The notes beneath the pieces were generated by a model. It was not told where the DNA came from. It worked only from the letters and a program-made list of their open reading frames with translations, and ran no database searches. A stretch of DNA of 11,936 nucleotides from Candidatus Thorarchaeota archaeon (GTDB lineage: Archaea > Asgardarchaeota > Thorarchaeia > Thorarchaeales > Thorarchaeaceae), in assembly GCA_029856425.1 (NCBI GenBank), contig JAHQWZ010000035.1:1-11936 (forward strand). Reading direction: 5' to 3'. Below, one piece after another: positions 6,329 through 11,936 of this stretch (position 1 is its first letter; each line of letters begins with the position of its first letter). The position numbers and the translations under genes are program-made.

Positions 6329-6916
6329 TCACCCCTTCTTCTCCTGCTCCTTCTTCTTCTCCTCTTCAGCTCGCATGAACTCCTCGTAGCCGATGAGCTT
6401 GTCAAACCCACTTTTACTAGTGATTTTTCGAATCTCTTCAATTGCCCATGGGTTTCCACTGGCGTTAGGAGGAACGGGCTCTAGGCCAACCTTTTCACGA
6501 AGCTTCTGCCAGGACTCTTTATCTAGAGGGACTGCATGGCCAGCCTCTATGACTTTTGCAGCTACCTTCTGATGCGGCTCAAGCATATAGCCTTCTGCAA
6601 CTGCAACATTTCGAATGGCTTTAATGACCTCGGTGGGTTGAACGTCTTGCGGACATCTGTCAGTGCAAGTGTAGCATGTGGTGCAATACCATAATTCTTG
6701 ACTAGAAATCACATCTTCCTTTAAGCCCAATAATGCCTTTCTGATTATGCCTCGCACTAAGTAGTTTGTACGAGCTCCTGCTGGACAGCTGCCGCTGCAT
6801 GTTCCACACTGATAGCAGCTTTGAATATTGGGACCACCTATTCTCTTGATCATGTCAACAAATTCTGTGTCGACTTCATCAATCACATGTACATCTGGCT
6901 GGTCTGCGCTAGTCAT
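6329..6916 (-). CDS. hdrC: HdrC-like ferredoxin subunit (copy 1)
   Basis: 195-residue iron-sulfur subunit that passes electrons from HdrA to HdrB. Two [4Fe-4S] motifs: C34, C37, C40, C44 (CYQCGTCSGSC) and C78, C81, C84, C88 (CTTCYTCTDRC), followed by the helical domain usual for HdrC. The C-terminus is a Glu/Lys-rich tail (about 184-195, EEEKKKEQEKK) absent from copy 2. ATG at 6916 has GGTG 7 bases upstream. First gene of an hdrC-hdrB unit, divergent from the radical SAM gene with 109 bp between. No hdrA is adjacent; the nearest is the fused one at the left edge, on the same strand but separated by the HgcA-like operon. Confidence 0.93.
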   Translation of the reverse strand: MTSADQPDVHVIDEVDTEFVDMIKRIGGPNIQSCYQCGTCSGSCPAGARTNYLVRGIIRKALLGLKEDVISSQELWYCTTCYTCTDRCPQDVQPTEVIKAIRNVAVAEGYMLEPHQKVAAKVIEAGHAVPLDKESWQKLREKVGLEPVPPNASGNPWAIEEIRKITSKSGFDKLIGYEEFMRAEEEKKKEQEKKG

Positions 6917-6953
6917 GGTGATACACCGACTACCCGCGATGCTTAGATTCCGG

Positions 6954-6961
6954 CCTTAAAT
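6954..6961 (-). promoter_or_regulatory. TATA-like box for hdrC copy 1
   Basis: Minus-strand ATTTAAGG lies 38-45 bases before the hdrC ATG, which would give a leader of roughly 12-18 bases containing the GGTG. It lies in the divergent region shared with the radical SAM gene, for which I see no clear box. Confidence 0.4.
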
Positions 6962-7025
6962 CCATTGCCAAAAGGTCGTTTCGCTAGAAGCAAAGACTCA
7001 TTCCCTTGTGCGTCCATCATGACTT

Positions 7026-8108
7026 ATGCTCTGTCCAAATCATGCGTATGAAAGAAGAATTGCATCAAAGGTTATTGGGCGGTGTTCAGTCTGTCTCGAT
7101 GACGATGAGATTGCTCTTCATGCGGCTAAGGACAGGCACCAGCAGCTCAGGATTGAACAAAGTCTAGTACCTTCTATTCCCGATGCAGGGACGATTGTTT
7201 GTCCAGACTGCGGGAACCACTGTAGACTCAATGAAGGCGAGGTAGGTTTCTGCAACCTTCGCATTGCTGATCGGGGAATGGTCACTAATCTATATCCGGG
7301 AAGAGCGATAGTTTCTTGGTACTTCGATCCCCTTCCAACGAACTGTGTTGCTGATTGGGTCTGTCCTATCACAAAGGGCGACCCAACTTTCACTTATGCC
7401 AGACGACTCAATAATCTTGCTGTTTTCTACGGTTCATGCAACTCAGATTGTCTGTTCTGTCAGAACAGTAGTTTCAGGGAGATGATGGCTAGCGGAAGAC
7501 CCCTGATGACTCCAAAAGAGCTTGCCTCCGTGGCAAATGACCGGACTGCTTGCGTGTGCTATTTCGGGGGCGACCCGGCATGCAATGCAGATCACTCCCT
7601 AGAATCTTCGAAGTTGCTCAACAAAGACAGACAAGTGAGAGTGTGTTATGAAACTAATGGAAACATGTCACGAAAGTGGCTCACACAGATTGCAGACACA
7701 ATCATCAGCACTGGAGGAACATTCAAGTTCGACCTTAAGGCGGTGTCACCCCGATTGTATACTGCACTCACAGGCATGTCAAATGTAGCAGTTCTCAACA
7801 ACTTCCGGTTTCTCTCTAAGAAGGGATTGAAGCGTGATAGAGAGTTCTTGGTGGCAAGCATTCTGCTTGTACCAGGATATGTAGGGATTGATGAAGTGAG
7901 AAGATTGTGCGAGTTCATAATGGATTGTGACCCGACAATACCAACTGCACTCCTTGGATTCCACCCTCATCATGCCATGTCCGATTTGCCTTGTACAAGC
8001 AGGGCTCACGCAAATGCCGCAAAGGATGTCGCCAAAGACATAGGTCTAACAAATGTGAGAATTGGAAACACGGGCTTGCTCTCGGCTAGTGACTACCCAT
8101 ATGAATAG
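7026..8108 (+). CDS. Radical SAM protein, PflA/AmrS-like, with N-terminal cysteine-rich motifs
   Basis: 360 residues. The radical SAM cluster motif CX3CX2C is at C138, C142, C145 (CNSDCLFC), followed by FGGDP at about 183-187 in the SAM-binding GGE-like position and a FHPHHAMSD segment near 312-320 typical of pyruvate formate-lyase activase-like members. Ahead of the barrel are two metal-type motifs: CPNH at 3-6 paired with CSVC at 20-23, and CPDCGNHC at 59-66 with C76 (VGFCNLR), the latter resembling the N-terminus of AmrS-type (AMMECR1/Memo-linked) enzymes. C107 and C113 add further cysteines. The substrate is unknown; no glycyl radical enzyme, AMMECR1 or Memo gene is visible nearby. The ATG at 7026 is the first possible in this frame (TGA at 7020) and has no clear Shine-Dalgarno. 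It sits between two hdrCB units, so a role linked to that redox system is possible but unproven. Confidence 0.87.
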   Translation: MLCPNHAYERRIASKVIGRCSVCLDDDEIALHAAKDRHQQLRIEQSLVPSIPDAGTIVCPDCGNHCRLNEGEVGFCNLRIADRGMVTNLYPGRAIVSWYFDPLPTNCVADWVCPITKGDPTFTYARRLNNLAVFYGSCNSDCLFCQNSSFREMMASGRPLMTPKELASVANDRTACVCYFGGDPACNADHSLESSKLLNKDRQVRVCYETNGNMSRKWLTQIADTIISTGGTFKFDLKAVSPRLYTALTGMSNVAVLNNFRFLSKKGLKRDREFLVASILLVPGYVGIDEVRRLCEFIMDCDPTIPTALLGFHPHHAMSDLPCTSRAHANAAKDVAKDIGLTNVRIGNTGLLSASDYPYE

Positions 8109-8141
8109 AATATCTCCTGAAATCTAGACCCTAAAACCAAT

Positions 8142-8150
8142 CCTTATATC
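8142..8150 (+). promoter_or_regulatory. TATA-like box for hdrC copy 2
   Basis: CCTTATATC precedes the ATG at 8200 by about 50-58 bases, with an A-rich stretch just before it. A start near 8172 would give a leader of about 28 bases carrying GGAGG at 7 bases from the ATG. Among the clearer promoter candidates here. Confidence 0.45.
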
Positions 8151-8199
8151 TCCAAAGATTCGGCGTTCAATCAGCATCCCTGGCGTTGGAGGAAATCTC

Positions 8200-8748
8200 A
8201 TGGCAAACCCTATCTCGGGCGAAAAAATTGGATCCGAAGACATCGACCCGCAATTTACAGAAAGAATCATTGAGGCAGGTGCTGATAGAATTCGGACATG
8301 CATTCAGTGCGGAACATGTTCCAGCGTATGCCCGAGCGGTCGCCGGACTGCTTTCAGGACGCGTGAGCTGATGAGAAAAGCCATTCTGGGCCTCAAGGAT
8401 GAGGTGCTAGCAAGTCCTGACCTATGGCTATGCGCAACCTGCTATACGTGCCTTGAGAGGTGCCCCAGAGAGATTAAGGTAACAGACGCCATAATCATCA
8501 TGAGGAATATGGCTGTTGATGAGGGATTTATGCTTCCACAACATAGAAAGGCTTCACAGAAGCTCCTCTCAACTGGACACGCCGTTCCAATAGATGAATA
8601 CAACCGTGAGATACGAAAGAGCCTTGGTCTAGACGAATTGCCCCCTACTACGCACTCGAAGAAGAAAGCGTTGAAGGATGTTCAAAAAATCATGAAGAAG
8701 ACCGGGTTCAAGACCTTGATTGACGGCCAGTCAGAGGGGGGAGTCTGA
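8200..8748 (+). CDS. hdrC: HdrC-like ferredoxin subunit (copy 2)
   Basis: 182 residues with the same cysteine positions as copy 1: C34, C37, C40, C44 (CIQCGTCSSVC) and C78, C81, C84, C88 (CATCYTCLERC). It should hold two [4Fe-4S] clusters and connect an HdrA flavin to HdrB. It aligns with copy 1 over its whole length without gaps in the first 90 residues, but differs in the N-terminal 20 residues and lacks the Glu/Lys tail. Start ATG 8200 is supported by GGAGG 7 bases upstream. It precedes hdrB copy 2 by one base. Likely an old duplicate of, or separate relative to, copy 1 rather than a recent copy, since the DNA differs widely. Confidence 0.93.
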   Translation: MANPISGEKIGSEDIDPQFTERIIEAGADRIRTCIQCGTCSSVCPSGRRTAFRTRELMRKAILGLKDEVLASPDLWLCATCYTCLERCPREIKVTDAIIIMRNMAVDEGFMLPQHRKASQKLLSTGHAVPIDEYNREIRKSLGLDELPPTTHSKKKALKDVQKIMKKTGFKTLIDGQSEGGV

Positions 8749-8749
8749 C

Positions 8750-9646
8750 TTGACGGAGGCGAAGAAGTACTCGCTCTTCCTTGGTTGTGTCATGCCCAAT
8801 CGGTTTCCCAATCTTGAGAAAAGCATCAGGGTGGTGATGCCCATGCTAGGTGTGGAGCTTGAAGACATCGAAGGTGCTAGTTGCTGTCCGGCACCAGGTG
8901 TAGTCAGGTCTTTTGACGAGCCCACTTGGCTTGCCCTCGCAGTACGAAATTTAGCCCTTGCTGAGATGTCTGGAAATGATGTTATCACAGGATGCAATGG
9001 ATGCTATGGCACATTCAAGGAGGCACTATCGGAGATTCATGATCATCCAGAGAAACTGAAGGAAGTGCGAAAGGTCTTCGATGGAATGGACATCACGTTC
9101 AATGCGGAAGTTGATGCAAAACACATCATAGAGGTGATTTCCAATCTCGGTGCGGACCGTATCAAGGAAATGGTGACACATCCGCTTGAAGGCATTAGGG
9201 TCGCAGTTCATTACGGTTGCCATCTCTTGAAGCCAAGTAAGAACAGACCCTGGAAGAAAACACAGAATCACACATTCCTTGATGAACTTGTTGAAGCCAC
9301 TGGTGCGGAGAGTATCAGATACAAGGACAAGTCACTATGCTGCGGGGCTGGAGGAGGAGTCAGAGGCGGCAACGTGGCGATTAGTGTGGATATTGCAAAA
9401 GAGAAGCTCGACAATATGTTGGCGGCTGAAGCTGACTGCGTCCTCAATGTGTGCTCATTTTGCCACCTGCAGTATGAGCTTTCCCAGCCTGAATTGAATA
9501 AGGAGATTGGAGAGGAGAAATACCAAATTCCAGTGATATATTACACACAGCTACTCGGGCTTGCTCTTGGCCTTGATCCAGGCGAGCTAGGACTGGACAA
9601 GCATGTGGTTAATACTCAATCATTATTGAACAAGATATTCGGATGA
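8750..9646 (+). CDS. hdrB: HdrB-like CCG-domain disulfide reductase subunit (copy 2)
   Basis: 298 residues with both CCG motifs intact: C13, C45-C46, C82/C85 (GCNGC) and C157, C197-C198 (CCGAGGG), C235/C238 (CSFC). These should ligate two noncubane clusters for disulfide reduction. TTG at 8750 is chosen: GGGGGAG lies 6 bases upstream, it starts one base after the hdrC stop, and the distance to the first cysteine equals that of copy 1. An in-frame TTG at 8720 within hdrC is possible but lacks such support. It ends 20 bp before the convergent surface-protein gene. Partner HdrA is not adjacent. Confidence 0.93.
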   Translation: MTEAKKYSLFLGCVMPNRFPNLEKSIRVVMPMLGVELEDIEGASCCPAPGVVRSFDEPTWLALAVRNLALAEMSGNDVITGCNGCYGTFKEALSEIHDHPEKLKEVRKVFDGMDITFNAEVDAKHIIEVISNLGADRIKEMVTHPLEGIRVAVHYGCHLLKPSKNRPWKKTQNHTFLDELVEATGAESIRYKDKSLCCGAGGGVRGGNVAISVDIAKEKLDNMLAAEADCVLNVCSFCHLQYELSQPELNKEIGEEKYQIPVIYYTQLLGLALGLDPGELGLDKHVVNTQSLLNKIFG

Positions 9647-9666
9647 TATTCTGGAACATCTCCATC

Positions 9667-10614
9667 TCAGAACCACTTCTTTGCAGCATAGTAGACGACG
9701 AGTGCCATTATTCCGCTAGTTAACACAAATAGCAGTAGAAAAATGGCAACACGTGAATCAATTGGAGGTGGTAGAGTTGTGGTCGTTGTCGTATTTGTAG
9801 TAATAGTTGGTGTTGTCGTTTCGCCAGCTGCAAAGGTGGCATCAGATCTATCTGATTCATAATAGATTCCATCAGTGACTATTATCTCAATCAAGTATGT
9901 GTTTAAAATAGGATATGCACTGCAATCCCACATATACCATGTCCTGTTTAGATTTGAAGCAAGTGACTGAAATGTCGCTCCTGAGTCAAAAGAAACCAAG
10001 ACATCATAGGTTAGAACCTCATCTTGATTCGCGTCCCATGCATTCCAAGTCACGTTATTCACGCCTGTCCAAGTCTCACCCCCATTTGGTGTGAGGACAT
10101 TTACTCTCGGGGTGAAGAAGTTCCCGATGTAGATGTTCTCAACCGATTCACTGAATGATGTTCCATTTAAGAGCCAAACAGTGGAGTTAATTGTGCAAGT
10201 CCCGTTATTGCCAAGTGCACGAGTGTCTACTCGAACGGAGTTTGTTGTTGAGCTGTTGGATACTACTGATGGGATTGCTATTGCAGTCACCTCGATGCTT
10301 ACGCTACCAACTAGAACTGATGGTGTCCAAGTAGCCTCTAGTATGACGTGGTCACCTCCAATCCTTTCACCTGGATTCACCACGTCAATGGTAGAGTTAG
10401 TACGAGACCAATACGTCAAATTCAGAATGGCATCTTCTGCGGAGTGGTGGGAAGCATCTCTTGGTAGCCTTGTTGTGTTTGAAACAGGGATTGCCTGCAT
10501 CTGGAGAAACATTGGAGAAACCAGCATGACCACTACTAATAGAGAGATTATTCCCATAAGCTTGATTCTCGCTGCATATGTTCGGCTCTGATGTTTCTTT
10601 TTTCTTGATGTCAT
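9667..10614 (-). CDS. Cell-surface anchored, glycosylation-rich protein
   Basis: 315 residues from ATG 10614. A basic N-terminus (RKKKHQSR) and hydrophobic signal/anchor at about 19-38 are followed by an extracellular region, then a Thr/Pro-rich stalk (about 265-284) and a C-terminal membrane helix with basic end (AAKKWF). I count ten N-X-S/T sequons in the outer region, consistent with an N-glycosylated archaeal surface protein. One domain beginning near TPRVNVLTPNGGETW (about 170) and running to the stalk looks like a fibronectin/Ig-type sandwich; the two cysteines of the outer region (GTCTIN, WDCSAY) could pair. The ATG at 10614 overlaps the stop of the upstream regulator (ATGA); an ATG at 10647 would add 11 residues and overlap by 37 bases. 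No enzymatic motif is seen. A sensor or receptor role with the regulator is inferred from coupling. Confidence 0.8.
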   Translation of the reverse strand: MTSRKKKHQSRTYAARIKLMGIISLLVVVMLVSPMFLQMQAIPVSNTTRLPRDASHHSAEDAILNLTYWSRTNSTIDVVNPGERIGGDHVILEATWTPSVLVGSVSIEVTAIAIPSVVSNSSTTNSVRVDTRALGNNGTCTINSTVWLLNGTSFSESVENIYIGNFFTPRVNVLTPNGGETWTGVNNVTWNAWDANQDEVLTYDVLVSFDSGATFQSLASNLNRTWYMWDCSAYPILNTYLIEIIVTDGIYYESDRSDATFAAGETTTPTITTNTTTTTTLPPPIDSRVAIFLLLFVLTSGIMALVVYYAAKKWF

Positions 10615-11075
10615 TCTGGTTGTTCTGGAAATGGTTGTTCCCTCCATATGTTGAGTGCCTCATACCATAGTACTACACACGCGGATACAAGCAGTATCAT
10701 CAGAATTATTGAGTACCAATCGCCATACAGCAATAGCATTGTCATCAGGGCTGCTGTCAGTGAAGTGTAGAAAGTAGCATAGAATAAGTATCGGGGCACC
10801 ATTGTCCTCCCTCGACCGATGAATAGTCGAAGAATACCAACACGCACATCGCGCTTTACTTGGTATTCACCGTGGACGTTTTTCTCAACGAGCCCAAACT
10901 GACGTAGTTTCTCGAGATGGTGGAGCGAGAGAGAGGGACTAGAGAGTTCTGTTCCACGTTGGACTTCACGCGCTGTCAAAGGTGATGGATGGCGCAAAAG
11001 GTACCAATAGACCTGTAGTGTCTTGCCTTTGATTTGTTCAGCCAATTCCTCCTCACTTGGCTCATTATCAGGCAA
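10611..11075 (-). CDS. Winged-helix regulator tethered by two membrane helices
   Basis: 154 residues. An ArsR/MarR-like winged helix-turn-helix occupies about 16-86 (recognition region around SSPSLSLHHLEKL, wing around VHGEYQVKRD) and is followed by two hydrophobic helices at about 96-116 and 119-141. No metal-binding cysteines are visible in the DNA-binding part. TTG at 11075 is supported by GGAG 9 bases upstream and a TTTAAA box further up. Its stop overlaps the start of the surface-protein gene by 4 bases, so the two are made together and may form a membrane signalling pair: outer domain, membrane helices, inner DNA-binding domain. Target genes are unknown; the divergent korDA promoter or its own are the obvious candidates. 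Confidence 0.82.
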   Translation of the reverse strand: MPDNEPSEEELAEQIKGKTLQVYWYLLRHPSPLTAREVQRGTELSSPSLSLHHLEKLRQFGLVEKNVHGEYQVKRDVRVGILRLFIGRGRTMVPRYLFYATFYTSLTAALMTMLLLYGDWYSIILMILLVSACVVLWYEALNIWREQPFPEQPE

Positions 11076-11118
11076 TCCCTACAGCTCCTTTTACTAATCG
11101 GTAGAATGCACAGGCGCG

Positions 11119-11126
11119 CTTTAAAC
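11119..11126 (-). promoter_or_regulatory. TATA-like box for the winged-helix/surface-protein operon
   Basis: Minus-strand GTTTAAAG lies about 44-51 bases before the TTG start and would give a leader of about 20 bases with the GGAG in it. A second A/T box (11146-11152) further up is near-palindromic and could serve either strand. Confidence 0.4.
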
Positions 11127-11266
11127 TCTGGCCCTTTGATTATCCATATATAGTCCGCCAAGGTAAGGCTCATATAGCTCGACAGTTCGCCCATGCGCAG
11201 TGCAGTCAAAAGGCTGTTCAGTCAACCCTCTGATAGCATCCATTAAGGCATCGGGAGAATATAACA

Positions 11267-11611
11267 GTGTCAGCTGTTCGAAAGCCAATAACACCAAAAC
11301 CAGCAAGAGAAAGGGAAAAGGTTCTGGTGATACTAGAGGAGCAATGCAAGGAGTGCGGCCTCTGCGTCGAGTTCTGTCCAAAGAATGTTCTCTGTTTTGA
11401 TATGTCCAAATACAATCGAAAGGGCTACCATCCTGTGACTGCATGTGATATTGATGCATGTGTGAACTGCGAGTTTTGCGAAAGGATATGTCCTGACATG
11501 GCGATTTTTCTGGCAAAGAAGGAAGATGCTAGGAAAGCATACGGCGCCGGAGCAATGGAAGAGAACACTGCAATTCCTGAGTTCGACCGTGAGTCTAAGG
11601 AGGAAAACTAG
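11267..11611 (+). CDS. korD: 2-oxoacid:ferredoxin oxidoreductase ferredoxin-like (delta) subunit
   Basis: 114 residues with two [4Fe-4S] motifs, C27, C30, C33, C37 (CKECGLCVEFC) and C65, C68, C71, C75 (CVNCEFCERIC), separated by a 27-residue insert as in KorD/VorD-type subunits. It would carry electrons from the thiamine-diphosphate enzyme core to ferredoxin. The GTG at 11267 has GGGAG 9 bases upstream. It ends directly before korA with one reading frame change and no gap. The C-terminal 30 residues are acidic and low in complexity. Substrate class (2-oxoglutarate, branched chain or other) cannot be fixed from this subunit. Confidence 0.9.
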   Translation: MSAVRKPITPKPAREREKVLVILEEQCKECGLCVEFCPKNVLCFDMSKYNRKGYHPVTACDIDACVNCEFCERICPDMAIFLAKKEDARKAYGAGAMEENTAIPEFDRESKEEN

Positions 11612-11936
11612 ATGCCTGAGAGAGTCATGTTCACAATGGGAGACATTGCTTGCGCAGAAGGAGCTCTCAGTGCTGGATGCAAGTACTTCGGAGGATACCC
11701 CATCACTCCTGCGACCGAAATCGCCGAGTGGATGTCAATCCGAATGCCAGAAGTTGGTGGAGCGTACGTCCAATACGAGGATGAAATTGCATCAATCACA
11801 AGCGTGATTGGAGCATCATGGACTGGTGCAAAGTCAATGACAGCGACGTCAGGACCTGGCGTGAGCCTAATGCTTGAAGCCATTGGCTTAGCAGTCATGA
11901 CAGAAACACCACTCGTACTAGTCAACATTATGAGGG
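11612..11936 (+). CDS. korA: 2-oxoacid:ferredoxin oxidoreductase alpha subunit (3' end outside window)
   Basis: First 108 codons of the pyrimidine/pyrophosphate-domain subunit of a 2-oxoacid:ferredoxin oxidoreductase, which decarboxylates a 2-oxoacid to its CoA ester and reduces ferredoxin. Recognised by GYPITPATE (28-36), the QYEDE segment with the conserved glutamate near 56, TSGPG (79-83) and LVLVNIMR (101-108). ATG at 11612 follows the korD stop immediately, with GGAGG 8 bases upstream. The korDA order suggests korB and possibly korC follow outside the window. The KorA assignment over VorB/PorA is by overall wording and is moderately sure. Confidence 0.92.
   Translation, partial: MPERVMFTMGDIACAEGALSAGCKYFGGYPITPATEIAEWMSIRMPEVGGAYVQYEDEIASITSVIGASWTGAKSMTATSGPGVSLMLEAIGLAVMTETPLVLVNIMR

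Noticed and set aside
9769..9820. ACA/ACT-type triplet run as a tandem repeat
   Set aside because: It encodes the Thr-rich stalk of the surface protein and is explained by amino-acid composition.

Overview
This window looks archaeal. Many genes have a GGAG/GGTGA Shine-Dalgarno at proper spacing, TTG and GTG starts are common, and A/T-rich TATA-like boxes lie about 40-75 bp upstream of several start codons. The gene content (HdrA/B/C-type redox proteins, a ferredoxin-dependent 2-oxoacid oxidoreductase, membrane-tethered winged-helix regulators, a sequon-rich surface protein) fits an anaerobic archaeon. The mix resembles Asgard (Thorarchaeota-like) genomes, but that placement is an impression and could not be tested here. 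I see no mobile element, CRISPR array or RNA gene.

Layout, left to right. (1) 1-1966, minus: 5' two-thirds or less of a large HdrA-type flavo-iron-sulfur protein that runs off the left edge and appears to be two HdrA modules fused head to tail. (2) 2070-4370, minus: a compact four-gene run: small four-helix membrane protein, class I SAM methyltransferase, an HgcA-family membrane corrinoid protein with an altered cap-helix motif, and a two-cluster ferredoxin related to HgcB but lacking its extra cysteines. (3) 4371-4931: sparse region with a possible 40-residue ORF, leading into what looks like the surviving 3' end of a membrane-anchored winged-helix regulator gene (4932-5354, plus). (4) 5376-6916, minus: hdrC-hdrB pair. 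(5) 7026-8108, plus: radical SAM protein with two N-terminal cysteine-rich motifs. (6) 8200-9646, plus: a second hdrC-hdrB pair. (7) 9667-11075, minus: a translationally coupled pair, a membrane-tethered winged-helix regulator and a glycosylation-rich anchored surface protein. (8) 11267-11936, plus: korD and the start of korA, running off the right edge.

Most of the window therefore concerns ferredoxin/thiol redox chemistry. KorDA would reduce ferredoxin from a 2-oxoacid. HdrA with HdrC/HdrB arms could link ferredoxin to a disulfide couple by flavin-based electron bifurcation or confurcation. The two different HdrCB pairs and the doubled HdrA invite the idea of an asymmetric complex. The most unusual item is the HgcA/HgcB-like pair with its overlapping methyltransferase gene: it keeps the corrinoid-facing cysteine and the HgcA fold signatures but has lost features tied to mercury methylation, so it may be a membrane methyl-transfer system with another substrate.
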